From positions 744,001 through 808,000 of the forward strand of contig JACDTU010000010.1 in NCBI GenBank assembly GCA_022376465.1: a stretch of DNA of 64,000 bases, in the 5' to 3' direction. Position numbers and translations under genes: made by a program. Origin of the DNA: Cubamyces lactineus. Its lineage: Eukaryota > Basidiomycota > Agaricomycetes > Polyporales > Polyporaceae. Below are positions 1-10,440 of the stretch, in pieces. The first letter of the stretch is position 1. Every line of letters begins with the position of its first letter. The notes beneath the pieces are model-generated. The model was not told the DNA's origin and did no database searches. It was given only the letters and a program-made list of their open reading frames with translations.

Positions 1-195
1 GCTGGTCCCGTTCGCTACGGTGGGCCCGATCGGCAAGCCAGAACCGGAGGGCCAACTGGCAAAGCCGGACGAGGTATCGAACGCGTTCCAGCCCACACCT
101 ATTGCCGGTGTGCCGGTGGTGGTGTCTCCGAAGGGTGAGTACTGGACGAGCGGAGAGGTGTCGTCGATGGTGAGGGGGAAGACAGCATCTGCCAT
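1..195 (-). CDS. Unknown protein, 5' end only (runs off left edge)
   Basis: The minus strand is open from an ATG at 195-193 to the window edge, giving 65 residues with no stop. The N-terminus reads MADAVFPLTIDDTSPLVQYS, followed by an S/T/G/P-rich stretch with W residues. The pattern 'DDTSP.I.YSP' is typical of a large set of uncharacterised basidiomycete proteins that start with a beta-rich extracellular-like domain and often carry one transmembrane segment further on. That part would lie outside this window. No signal peptide is visible ahead of this start; an upstream exon is possible but I could not place one. No function can be assigned. Confidence 0.5.
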   Translation of the reverse strand, partial: MADAVFPLTIDDTSPLVQYSPFGDTTTGTPAIGVGWNAFDTSSGFASWPSGSGLPIGPTVANGTS

Positions 196-3100
196 GCATG
201 TAGGAGTGGGTGCATGAAGTCAATGGGAATCCTTGGGGTGTAGACTCCTTCGGCTGCCGCAGGGGAGGAGCAGTTCCTTGTGCTGCAGAGGCGGACCGAG
301 TTATGTGGGAAGGCCGATGTTGAGAGCACCGAGTGTATGGTGCGGGAGGCCGCTGGTTGGTCTGGGGTGGACTGGGAGGACAATGAAGAGAGTCAGAGAG
401 ATGTCGGACCGCACAGATGAGGAGAACAGCCCCGGGCGAGAACCAGCGTCGAGGAGGGGAAAGGAGCGAAAAGTAGCGCGGGTGGATTGAAATATAGATG
501 AGCGGGCGCGTCACAGGGTCAAGCCGCCTTCTGAAAGCGCCAGGACCGCGAGGCAGGAAATATGAGGGCTGTACATTAGAATCGCGATACCATTGGACTG
601 GTCGATGCTGATAATAATCTCGGGCGAAGTGAATCAGCGGGAGAGGGAACGATTACCATGTCGACGTGTGTTGCAGCCGTTGCTGGCTTGCGCTACTGAT
701 GCTGCCACTCTGCGCACGCGCTGCCGAAGGGGATATTGGAAGCTGGTGGGATTCGGGTTCTGTGTCCGTGAATATGCCCGCAGCGGGCTGAGATGTCTGT
801 GTGTGTGTGGCTGGGATAGCTGACTTCGGCTGATTGGGTGTCCTTCTCTCGCGCAGGTGGAGGACACGGCGACAACTTTGGACGATCGTCTCTGCAGCGA
901 ACTTGAGGCACACGCTGGCGCAAGGTGTGCCGTTCCCATCCAATCGCAGCCTGAGTCCATCAAAAAGGCAAATGCGCTTTCCCGATTCATCTGACCCACA
1001 GATCCGGATCGTCGCATCTCCCCTTCCACCTGCTCGGTCCGTGCCCTCAGCTCTGGCATCGACCACCACCTACTCCCTCTACAGTGTGCACACACCTTGT
1101 TCAGCGCCCTACAGCGTGCATGACCTGAATGAATCACCACTGTGGCACCTCCACCATCATCCGGACACCCATGCTTCTGCCGTCGCTGACTTGGCTTGAC
1201 TACCCTGTGACAGAGACGCCTACAGTGCGGCCCGTATCACCTTCTTGACATCTCATCGCGCTTCCGAACGGACTAAGCACCACCCCAGCCGCACTCGTAC
1301 ATCGATAATCACCGCCAGGCGGTCTGGGTGTGCACCTCCGTCCGTCCATCTGTGTGGTCCTGTGAAAAGTACTTCCAAGCGTTCGTCTGATTCGGCGAAC
1401 TGGCGGTCTCGCCCGCGCCCTCCAGCCCTCGAAGTTCGCGGATCATTCGGTATAATAGGCAGTGTTCGACAAGGAGACATCAGAGGTCTTCAAAGCGGCT
1501 CTTGTTGCCGAGCACCTCCTGAGCCCTGGAAATGCGTGAAGTCATGGCAGACCTATGATGCCACTGTTTACTGCTTTGCAAGCTCCCCTCGTATCCGTTG
1601 AAGGCCCATCGATAGTGAGTCAAGTGCATTGGTTTTTTTTGAATCACACTAGCGCGGTGTTTACACAGCCCGTCAGATTGCCCCCCATTATGATGTTGTG
1701 GGCGCGCCTTCACACGCTGCGAAGGCGTCCAACACCTCATGGCATCACCACGATAGAACGGCTAAAGAGATATCTCATCGCTAGGAGGGTCTGGCACCGG
1801 TGCGCAGTGTACGCCGTGCATCGTGCAAACGTCGAGCCATGTCCGCCGAGGGCGAATGCCAAAGCAAGCCGCTGGGCCGTCGGCTATCTTCCTGACTCGA
1901 GCCTAGGTCTTGGACGGATCATGGTCAGCGTAGAGTCCAGTTGGTGCATGTGGTGACGACAATGGGTCGATATACTCAATAGTTCGAGACTATATCATTC
2001 AATCACCTATACCCGCATGCTCGTCCCGCTACAGTGAGACCTCGTCGTCATCACTGACCTCACCGTTTCTCTCAGACGCGCCGCTCGACGTCTCGCTCAC
2101 CGTCCTCCTCGCGTCGGCGAAATTCCTCGTCACTCACGGCATCCGAGGCATCTCCGACGCTGTCGGATGTGCAGATGTCGCTTTGGTACCATTCGTACAA
2201 TCGACATAGCGCGCTAGTGTGTGCATCATCATGCAATACGGCGCTTCCTTTCTTCGGTGCACATCGATGGCGATGGTGCAGCAACACGAGTCCAACCAGC
2301 GCTCGACGTCCGGCATGTACTGCACGTACAGTGCACCTTCAGCCTAGTCAACCCCGGCGGCCGGTGAGCGCATCACCCTAGTAGGATAACATTCTGTCAC
2401 TACTCAGTGGCGCATTAGTAATGTTGTAAATGTCTGAAAGGTCTGGTGCAGACCTCTCAGACGCCTTTAGAGCCGTTCAGACTGCATTTCAGAGCGCTCA
2501 GGTCGGTTCAGACACCCAGACGCCAGACTCGTTTTTGGTAAGCGCCAGACCGCATTCGGTCTCGACTCCCTGAACACAAACACACTGCCTACGCAAGATG
2601 ATATCCACCCAGGACCCCCTCGTTAGACCTACGCTACTCATCTCTCGCATTCTGAAACATCAACTGAAAGCCACGGCGCCCAGCGAATAACCTCAAATTG
2701 ACTGTTCAGACTTCAGACGCCCAGACATTTGCAACATTACTGATGTGGCAGCAATCCTGTCGCTGCGGGTCAGCTCTTCGCCGCTGTCGTACAATCACGG
2801 TGTCCAGCCGGCACTCGGACAGGCTGGGTATGTGCAATGGACGTCTATGTTCTGTGTAGGGTCCGACTCGCCACATTGAGGTAGGCTCGGGGGGCAGCGG
2901 CAATCCGAAGACGTGCATGAAACAGCGCCACAATCAAGGGGAAGGGGAGGCGCCAAGTTTGTTGAACTTGAGCGGATTTCGGCTGTTTGTGGAGAGGTTG
3001 TGACATGAGGATCTTCGCAATGTGCCTGGGTCACGACTGACTAGAGTACTTCTGCAAAATAGGTACCAACCACAATTCTGTGACGGGCGGAGCTGCTGGT

Positions 3101-3819
3101 CTCATAACCTCTAGCTATGGACGGGATTCTCATGCCAGTCTGAGAAGGGGAAGGTACACATAGATGGGGTGTGCGAGCGTGTTTGCGTACAAAGGGTATT
3201 GTGTAGTGATGACACTGGTATATTGTAGGCCGTCCCAAGGAAACGCTGACCTCGAGGCCAATATAACGTGTGTCCTGGCCTGCACGTCGTCCTTACAAGC
3301 ACCGTGAGTACAATGAACTTCCCGAGTACCCAGATCACGGACGACGACCGGACAGAACAACGACCTATGCGAGATTCAAATGGCCTCCATCATGCCTCTA
3401 CTTAAACCACATGCCTAATTGCGGCCTTCCGCCTCCCAAATACGGACGAGTTCTGGGCAGTGCATCCCGGCGCGTTCGCTCCGGGTGCCCAAGGCGCTCG
3501 GTGGCTGGTGCGTCGTCGGCAAGCTGGATACGGTCCAATTTCCTGCGACCTACATCTCTGCCTGCGTTGAACCTCTGTAGATGAACTGAACACCTAGCTC
3601 TTTCGTTCCGTCGCGCTTGAATCTGCACCAAGCTTAGTCTCATACCCGGAGCCAATAGAAGAGGCGACTCGCGTCGGCCAGCTCTCTACATTGCACCCGA
3701 TTCCATGGCTTACTAGCAGCGGGCTCTACTCAACATTCGGTTTTACCTGGACCACAAGAAGCAATCTGAATTACCAGACCTTTCAATCAGAGTCAATTTT
3801 CGCTACATCTGAGCTGAAC
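196..3819. other. Gene-poor region (3.6 kb)
   Basis: Only short overlapping frames on both strands, with no recognisable domain and no consistent exon-intron structure. It includes the presumed promoter of the left-edge gene, the inverted-repeat element at 2414-2744 and the upstream region of the gene starting at 3820. I see nothing else supportable in it. Confidence 0.5.
2414..2744. mobile_element. MITE-like element with 23-bp terminal inverted repeats
   Basis: The left end (2414-2436, beginning ATTAGTAATGTTG) and the reverse complement of the right end (2722-2744, beginning ATCAGTAATGTTG) match at 21 of 23 positions. The 331-bp interior has no ORF. It is packed with about a dozen copies of a short CAGAC/GTCTG word, mostly as TCAGAC or CCAGAC near the ends. 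Terminal repeats plus clustered sub-terminal motifs are typical of non-autonomous hAT-type elements. A target duplication is not clean: GTGGC occurs just outside both ends, but is two bases away on the left. The superfamily call is therefore tentative; the inverted-repeat structure itself is directly visible. Confidence 0.7.
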
Positions 3820-6600
3820 ATGCAGCACGCGACGCCTACAACTTCCACTTCGAACGCGCCCCCGGGGACGAAGGAGTACCTCCCCGACCTCTTCGCGCGT
3901 GCACGCATAGCTCACCCTGACCTTCCTTTGGACCCGGTCATCGTTCAGTCTCTGCTCATATGCCTCATTGCTCAGCCGCGCTCGCCGACGGTGAGCGAGA
4001 AGCATGCACACGACCGCGCGGTTCGTCCGGGACTGCATCTGATCCTGCGCACGAAGGAAGAGGACGTCGGGCTCGTCGTCAATCTCGTCGCTTTGGTGAG
4101 TTGTCTACTCCACATGAGCTCGATGCATCTGCTGGGGCTCTCTGGAGACGTTACGTATGCCTGCTGAGCGTGTTGCCGGAATGCCTGCCTTGTCGTGCGT
4201 CATTCTCCCTGGGGTGCACATCCATGGCGATATGGACCGGCACCTGTGCGGTCCAATTCTCCCAAGCGAACGGCAAATCGATATATAGTCGCGGACATAC
4301 ACGTCCGTGGCTATCATTATGCCAGGATTACGATCTGTGTGAATGCCTATTCGCTACCGTGTAGCCAAATTCAGTACCCGCATGTTTAGGCCACGGAAGC
4401 AATGAACAGCAATTCATGGCTCTTGCACGTTCGTTTCAATGATTTTGCTACAGAACCCCACCATGACCATACGGCTCCTACGTAGCCGCCGTACTAACGC
4501 GCAATCCTTTCGCAGACTCTTCAACACATCCTTGGGATTTCTACCCACAAGCACAAGATCGCTCCCCGTCCCGCAAACGAACTGCCCAACCATCGGCCAC
4601 GTTCCACCGGTGCCCGCCAACCACCTTCCCACAGAGCCGCAGGAGAGGATACCGATGCATTCCTGCGTTCGCTCTTCTTCCGCCGAGTCCCGCACGCCTC
4701 ATTCTCGTCCCACCGCAGCAGCACTCCACGCCCGCGCTCTGGCATCAGTCTCGATGCGACTCCGCGCTCCGGGACGATCCCCCTCGCAGGCCAAGCAAAG
4801 AGCCCACGAACCATCGGACATGCGCCTCACCGCTCAGCGTCGTATCCTGCCGCTCCCAGCACAGATGGAGAGGACGACGAGCGCCACTTCGATGCGTCGT
4901 CGCTTGCTTCGTCCCGCCGGCCGTTGCTGGCGGGGCATACCCCCGTATCTACAATACGCTCTCGCGGTTCGAGCAGAGGACGTCCGAGTGCACATCGGCT
5001 GAGGACTGACCCGCTCCCTCTTTCATCCTTGTTCACTCTACCAGGAGGACCGGACGCACACGAGCCACCGCTACCCACTCCCCCTGTGAATACTTCCCCA
5101 GAGAGCATGCGTCCGCAGAAGAGTATCCCTGTGAGCGAACGAGCAAGCGACTCGCCGGGACATACAACCCACACTACCACCGCACTACCCAAGGCTGTCG
5201 TAGTGTCCGGCTTGGAGCATACGCCGTTGCCTGCGCAGAGAGCGCTGATGCGAGTGCTCACGGAGAGGCGGCTCGTCATGGACGCGTACGGAGACGGCGA
5301 GGACGATGCGAGTACTGAGAGGGACGTCGATGTAGAAGACGGGACATGGAACCTCCCCGACGGCTTCCTGATGGTCTACGTGTGCAAGTGGGACCCACAT
5401 GAGCGGCCTTCGATCTTGCGTGGTTTGGTGCGTGGCCATGGGCTTGTCGTGGTGTGGTGGAGACGCGCTCATCGTGTTCTGTTCGCAACCTAGCTCGACA
5501 AATTCTCGATGAGCGCAGACGTCGCGCTTCCGCCTGCCACCCGACAGAGCTACCTAGCCTATCGCGCGGCGCATACCCCCACGCCGCGAGGCACGCCAAT
5601 TCCATCTCCGTTGGCCCTTCCCCACTCTATCCACTCATTCTTTCCGAACCCAACTCCCGCCCATCATTCTCCTGTGCGCCGGACCACACCTCTGCCTGCC
5701 CCAACGCCGCAGAATCCTCCTGTGATGACGGCTGCTGAGCTAGGCCAACTCAGAATTCTGGCTCGACCATACTGCTCTACGGGCCCAATTTTCTACCCTT
5801 CCGTACATGCGACGATGCCAGCGTTCGCTGTGAACCCTCCGCCACCCCGACCACCACCCTGTGCGGTACTGCATCCCTCTCTGGAGATGTATCTGCTCGA
5901 CCTCTTCGCGGCCACGCGGCACCACCCTGCGCTGGACGGAACGCTGCTCACTCAGCGGGCACATGCAGACGCTGAGGCACTGGCTCGAGCGTTCCGGGTG
6001 CTCAACGGGGACACGGTCGGGGCAGCGCTGGTTTCACATGAGGCACACCTAGGTGATAGGGAAACAGCAGCCGCAGAGAGTTTTGACGATGCTAGCTGGA
6101 CGGAAGACGGATGGCGAAGTGCCGAAAGCCTCACGGGGAGGTCGCAGGCGAACGGATTTGCACGTAGAAAGGGCTCTGATGACTACGCGAGCATGGACGG
6201 CATACGGGTGCGCGTTGGGATGGATGGGGAGGGTTCCGTAAGCGAGCAGTCGGACGCGTTCGACAATGTCATCCCGGGCGGAGACATGCTGAACCCGCCT
6301 GAGGCGCTAGCGAAGGTTGTGGCGGGGATGTGGCCGGAGAGGTGGGATGTGTCCGAGGAAGATGTCGCACGGATCTTCCCGCGTGTTGTATCCCATCGAT
6401 TGCGGGTGCGCAACGGGCCCGACGACGAGGTCCTGGGAAGCGTGATGTGGCCTGCGGTTATGCCTGAGGGTGCTGCGGCTGCGGCTGCGATGGGTAATGT
6501 GGAGGGAAGCCCTGACGTGGATGTGGCTGCGCCGGTGAAAATGGGATGGGAGCGGAAGACGGTTAAGGAGATACTTGTACGGATTCTAGCAGATGTATGA
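3820..6600 (+). CDS. Mg-chelatase/MoxR-like (degenerate AAA+) protein
   Basis: Three exons (3820-4095, 4516-5427, 5494-6600) join in frame to 764 residues. Exon 1 carries a helical N-terminal region (LPLDPVIVQSLLICLIAQ). Exon 2 has a long S/P/R-rich linker, then a block around PKAVVVSGLEHTPLPAQRAL that resembles the Walker B/sensor region of Mg-chelatase-type ATPases. Exon 3 begins LDKFSMSADVAL, which looks like the following arginine-finger/lid strand. The C-terminus (FPRVVSHRLRVRNG) resembles the AAA lid seen in fungal proteins annotated as magnesium chelatase. I see no Walker A P-loop, so ATP hydrolysis is doubtful. Fungi make no chlorophyll, so the cellular role is unknown. The ATG at 3820 is the best start before exon 1; intron 1 is unusually long (420 bases). 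The next gene, on the opposite strand, ends only 58 bases downstream. Confidence 0.7.
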
Positions 6601-6658
6601 CGGTAGACCAGCCATTGTGGCACTCCTTGGTGTGGCTTGGATTGGGCGTTCATCCGTA

Positions 6659-7507
6659 TTAGTCCTCCGCTGGTAATTTTTCGTTGCCTCGGAACACGAC
6701 ATGACCCTTCCGCTCGAATAGAGGAGGCCGCCGGGGGATGGTATTTTTAAGCAGACTCTTCCCCCGTCTTCGTCGTGCCGACGTCGGGGTGCATTGAGGA
6801 TGGGGAGGATTGGCGTTGTCGGTCGACGAGTCTGTACTACCTGCCTCCGCGTGTACACCAGTAGAGATGGATGCAGCGGCGGGAACGAGATTTGTCGAGG
6901 CACCCGCAATATCGGGCGGGGATGCGTCTACATCAAGTACTGGCGGTGCAGGAATGCGGCGGATTGTTTGACAATTTGTACAGGTGTACACTACCGCCTC
7001 TCCGTGTGACGGTAAAGCTGATCACACGGCAAAGTCAATACGAGTCCATATTGCCGTTCATGCAAGTCATCTTACGGTGTACTCTAACGGTGGTCGTTGC
7101 GCCTGGAATAAGTACCGCATCGCATCCTTTGCATAGCGTACGTTTGAGGCAGGGGTCCCTTAATTAGATATTATCAGAGCCTGCGGACAGTGTGTGTTTG
7201 TGATGGCCACCTACATCCTGACCATGGTCTTCTGCCCGACGATGCGCATTGTTCCAACGTAACTCCTGGAAAGCTCAGCGATGTTTCTTGGGTGCCTCAG
7301 ATTGGGTCTCTTCTTGTGTTTCTTTTCTGATCTTGCCTTTCTGCGATCGGTCTTTGCAGCATCCCCGTCGCTAGGATGAAGTGACTGGGAGATGGTGCTG
7401 AGGTAGGCACTAGCTTGATAGAGAAAATTGATGCGTTGCACGATGTCTCTGTTAGCGACACCGTTCAAGCTCGCAGCCGGCTCTTGGTCCTTGTTTTTCT
7501 TGCCCAT
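6659..7507 (-). CDS. RPR2: RNase P/MRP protein subunit, Rpr2/Rpp21/Snm1 family
   Basis: Three exons on the minus strand (7507-7215, 7158-7076, 7017-6659) give 244 residues. The N-terminus MGKKNKDQE...NRDIVQRINFLYQAS and the helical segment ELSRSYVGTMRIVGQKTMVRMDP are characteristic of the family. Two CxxC pairs follow, at LCKGC and YTCTNC, forming the zinc ribbon, and TIRRIPAPP closes the conserved domain. The C-terminal ~110 residues are low complexity and not conserved. In yeast, Rpr2 belongs to nuclear RNase P (tRNA 5' maturation) and its relative Snm1 to RNase MRP; sequence alone cannot say which complex this one serves. The gene is divergent from the bZIP gene, with 331 bases between start codons. 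The exon joins restore all four zinc ligands, supporting the model. Confidence 0.88.
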
Positions 7508-7838
7508 GCCCGCTTGGTGAACTCAACTCAGTGTCAGTTGTGTTCAAGCTCGCCGTTGCGTGCGTATCGAACGGATAGATCTGCTGTCGGAGGCAATTCA
7601 GCTGCGCATGACACGTGACGGAGTGCAAGTCCATAAAAGGGAAAGAGGATAAATAGCCGACAACAACGGAGTATACGTGTCTCATACGTGTTCACACCGC
7701 TTTCTTAACGACCACCACGTACGCACCTCCTCCTTCCCGCAGTCTGCCTCTCCTACAAGACCAGTCTCTTCTCTTTCTGCTCGGCCCACGTACTCTGCCA
7801 CGACCCTCCCCATTCCTCGCCACGACAACTCACTCATC
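7508..7838. promoter_or_regulatory. Shared promoter of RPR2 and the bZIP gene
   Basis: This 331-base space separates two divergent start codons. A TATA-like ATAAATAG lies at 7649-7656, suitably placed for the bZIP gene. TGACACGTGACG at 7609-7620 contains a CACGTG palindrome and an ACGTG core of the type bound by Hac1/XBP1-class bZIP factors. No ATG occurs between the TATA-like box and the bZIP start, so there is no obvious upstream ORF. Function is inferred from position and motif only. Confidence 0.45.
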
Positions 7839-9028
7839 ATGAAACGCGCTGCCGATATGGACCTGGCCTTCACACCATCAGCCGACTCACCGTCGCACAG
7901 TTCCCAATCACCAGAACCAGCAGGTCCCCCTCGCAAGCGTGCTCGCTCTGACATATCACCTGAAGAGCGCAGGGAAGCACGCGCGCACCGTAACCGCATC
8001 GCAGCCCAGAACTCCCGCGACCGCCGCAAGGCGCAGTTCGCATACCTCGAGCGCCGAGTAGCGGAGCTCGAGGAGGAGAACAGGCAGCTTCGTGTCGGCA
8101 TGGGTCTCACTGTACCATCACATTCACAAGAGCAGAAAGACGAAGAGCGCGAGAAGGATATGGCCCGAGAGAGGGAGAACGAGGAACTAAGGCAGAGGGT
8201 CAAGACCCTCGAAGCAGGATGGGAGGCCGTCATGAAGGCGCTCGCAGCCTCCGGCCTTCCCCTGAACCTTCCCACCGCCTCATTACCCAGTACCTCAGCA
8301 GTTCCCTCCTCGGCCGCCTCCGCACCAACTACGTCCGGTCAAACCCCCTCAACGTCTACCTTCCCCGTATTCGTTCCCACCTCCCCCGCATTCCCCATAT
8401 CTCCCGCACCCTCAGACTCCTCGAGTTCCAGCACCCTCTTTGATTCTGCCGACTTCGATTCCACTCGCCACCTAGCACGGGTGGCGACCACCGATGCCCC
8501 TCGTTTATCATCGGTGTCCCTGCAGCGGGTGGATCCGAATGTTCGTCAAATCGCCTCCAGCTGGAACTCAATATCCCCTCAACAACATCATACCCGCCGG
8601 TCATCAATATTGGCGAGAGTGCGCCGGCAGCGGTGGACGAAGGCGCCATGGACGATCTCTTCCGTGAAATCCTCGCGCCTTCCCCCATTACGCCGCAGAC
8701 ACCTCTTCCTGCTGGCTCGTCGACCGCTCCCTCGCACCCGCCCGCCCGGTCCCGATCCCAGTCGGTGTCCGAAATCAAACTCTCCCCAGCCCCGGCCTCC
8801 GCTCCCACGGCGTCGGTGAACCAACCCCCTGCGATGCCGGAGATCGACTGGGAAAATGAGGTGGAGATGCAGAGACTGTTGGCCATGCTCCCCGTGGTCC
8901 AACAAGACGCAGCGCCACTGGACGCGGGCTCACCTACGGGCGACTTCCCGTCAGCTCTTGACCTTGAGCTGTGCGGGTGGGACTTGGCGGGTGTGGTCTC
9001 CGCACCTTCGTCTGTGAGCGTCTTCTGA
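7839..9028 (+). CDS. HAC1: Hac1/Cib1/HXL1-like bZIP, unfolded protein response regulator
   Basis: From ATG 7839 the protein opens with an acidic/Ser-rich leader and a KRAR nuclear signal. The bZIP follows: basic region with N..AA..SR (RNRIAAQNSRDRRK), then a leucine zipper (LERRVAELEEENRQLRVGMGL). This arrangement just after the N-terminus matches the Hac1/XBP1 class. The first frame runs through STRHLARVATTDAP and SVSLQR and would stop at 8819 after unconserved Arg/Pro-rich sequence (326 residues). A second frame, open from 8444 to 9028, carries the likely activation domain (DEGAMDDLFREIL, PEIDWENEVEMQRLLAML). Joining them requires removal of a segment of length 2 mod 3, and Ire1-type motifs are present (see 8523-8560). 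The joined protein would be about 383 residues. Such factors activate ER chaperone and ERAD genes under ER stress. The bZIP call is firm; the splice model is inferred. Confidence 0.85.
8523..8560 (+). other. Candidate unconventional (Ire1-type) intron
   Basis: The word CTGCAGC at 8520-8526 and the word CAGCTGG at 8558-8564 both fit the CNG|CNGN cleavage consensus. Cutting after 8522 and after 8560 removes 38 bases, shifts frame 0 into the downstream activation-domain frame and gives ...SSVSL|LELNIPS. An overlapping match (CAGCGGG at 8523-8529) would give 35 bases, also in frame. The 5' word can sit as a 7-base loop on a weak stem (two C-G plus G-U pairs); the 3' word does not form an equally clean 7-base loop. 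A 47-base GT...AG alternative (8514-8560) exists but has a poor 5' site (GTGTCC). Confidence 0.5.
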
Positions 9029-9651
9029 GCCATGTGGACAGTATTGGGTTTTATTGCGTCTTGGGTTCATTGTGGTCTCTCGCGTCTTGCCTCTATTTAT
9101 TGACCAGTTTTCGTTTCCGTCTCCTTGCATCTTTTCCTCCCCTCCTGCTCCCCAGTATCCACGAGACAGGTTATTGAAGATCCATACCTCTCGCATCGTC
9201 TCCTGGTTTTTTTTTTCTTCCTACATCTTCCAGCTTCGCTTTCGCCTCTGGGCTGTTGTGTCTGGCCGCACGTCGTTCTGAGCTTCCACTTGATGCCTGT
9301 CTCCCTTTCGTCGGGTTTGCCGTTCTCCCCCTCGGGGTTGATGAATTGCTTGCTCCGTCGTTGGTGAGCGCTCATGTGGCAAGTGAAGGATGATGTGTCC
9401 GGCGGGGGCAATCAGTTCGCGGTATTTGCTGTCGCCAGATCGATGTACCACCTAATTCTACGTCTCTAAAGTGTCATGTACGTAGTACGAACCGAGGAGA
9501 ACAATGAGTGGTTTAGTCTTCATTGGGGCGTGTGACATCTTCACTGCGTGCCGGGATCGAAGCTGCCCGAGGCACAACACAGAACCATCGATGTGCAGAG
9601 TATCTTCGCGCGGAATCGTACGCTTTTTTCTGCTAATACCGTACTCACTGC
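9029..9651. other. Convergent 3' intergenic region
   Basis: Pyrimidine-rich sequence between the 3' ends of the bZIP and gluconokinase genes; a poly-T tract occurs near 9208. Probably both 3' untranslated regions. No ORF with recognisable content. Confidence 0.5.
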
Positions 9652-10440
9652 TCATAGGGGTTCGGGCAGGAGCTTGCTGAGCTCTCGCATAGCGATATCC
9701 GCCTGCTCCTCCGTCGTTGTATCCAGCGGAACCACCACCACACCTTCCTCACCCTCCGGACTCTCTAGCGTCGCCAGCTGACTGTCCAGCATCCCCGGCT
9801 TCATATAGTGCCCCTGCCGCTTCGATATCCTGTCCATGATTACCTCCTTCTCGCCCTTGATGTACACAAAGTACGTCGGGAACCGGTACGGCTCCGGGGG
9901 ATCGAGGTGCCCCGGGAGGCGCGAAGACCTCTCACCCTCACCCTCGCCCTCGCCCCCCGTCGCGCTCGCAGGCTTGTACGTCCCGCGGAGGATGTCGCGG
10001 TAGTAGCGGCGGAGGGCGGAGCAGGTGACGAGCGCGCCGGGGCGGCGGGCGAAGGAGGGGTCGGCCTGCTGCTCGGCGGCCATGTGCTCGGCGGTGGTGC
10101 GGATGAGCTGCAGCCAGGGCTCGCGGTCGGCGTCCGTGAGCGGGATCCCGGCGGACATCTTGTCGATGTTCGCCTTGGGGTGCAGCTCGTCGCCCTCGAC
10201 GTACGGCATGTCGAGCCGCCGCTCGAGCTCGCGCGCGAGGGTGCTTTTGCCCGTCCCGGCGACGCCCTGGAGACCGGTCGATGCGAGCAGAGGATGCGAC
10301 AGGGGCGGGGCGGCGATGAGCGTGCATGCGCGTCGGAGGGAGATTTTACGCACCATGACGATGATGAGGATGGGATGCCTCTTTGGCCGGGGCGCGTCGG
10401 GCGCAGAAGGCGCGAGCTGGTGTTCAGCCTCGTTCGACAT
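9652..10440 (-). CDS. Gluconokinase (gluconate kinase)
   Basis: Phosphorylates D-gluconate with ATP to 6-phosphogluconate, feeding the pentose phosphate pathway; cytosolic. Two exons (10440-10354, 10266-9652) with an 87-base in-frame intron give 233 residues. Removing the intron creates HPILIIVMGVAGTGKSTLA, the P-loop context expected of the family (GxxGxGKS). Downstream are EGDELHP, NIDKMSAGIPLTDADREPWL, CSALRRYYRDILR, and the C-terminal HYMKPGMLDSQLATLE, all hallmarks of the GntK/IdnK family. Unlike bacterial enzymes, it has an acidic Gly/Glu-rich insert (about GGEGEGEGER) between the CSALRR region and the YFVYIKG strand, probably a surface loop. The start is the only ATG ahead of the P-loop exon in frame. 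It is convergent with the bZIP gene. Confidence 0.93.
   Translation of the reverse strand: MSNEAEHQLAPSAPDAPRPKRHPILIIVMVRKISLRRACTLIAAPPLSHPLLASTGLQGVAGTGKSTLARELERRLDMPYVEGDELHPKANIDKMSAGIPLTDADREPWLQLIRTTAEHMAAEQQADPSFARRPGALVTCSALRRYYRDILRGTYKPASATGGEGEGEGERSSRLPGHLDPPEPYRFPTYFVYIKGEKEVIMDRISKRQGHYMKPGMLDSQLATLESPEGEEGVVVVPLDTTTEEQADIAMRELSKLLPEPL

Noticed and set aside
634..1140. Overlapping 60-170-codon frames on the minus strand
   Set aside because: Three overlapping frames of similar length with random composition and no domain; no exon series could be built.
8514..8560. Ordinary GT-AG intron of 47 bases (or 32 bases from 8529) in the bZIP gene
   Set aside because: Not excluded, but the donors GTGTCC and GTGGAT are poor, 32 bases is too short, and the family is known for Ire1 splicing; kept as the alternative explanation.
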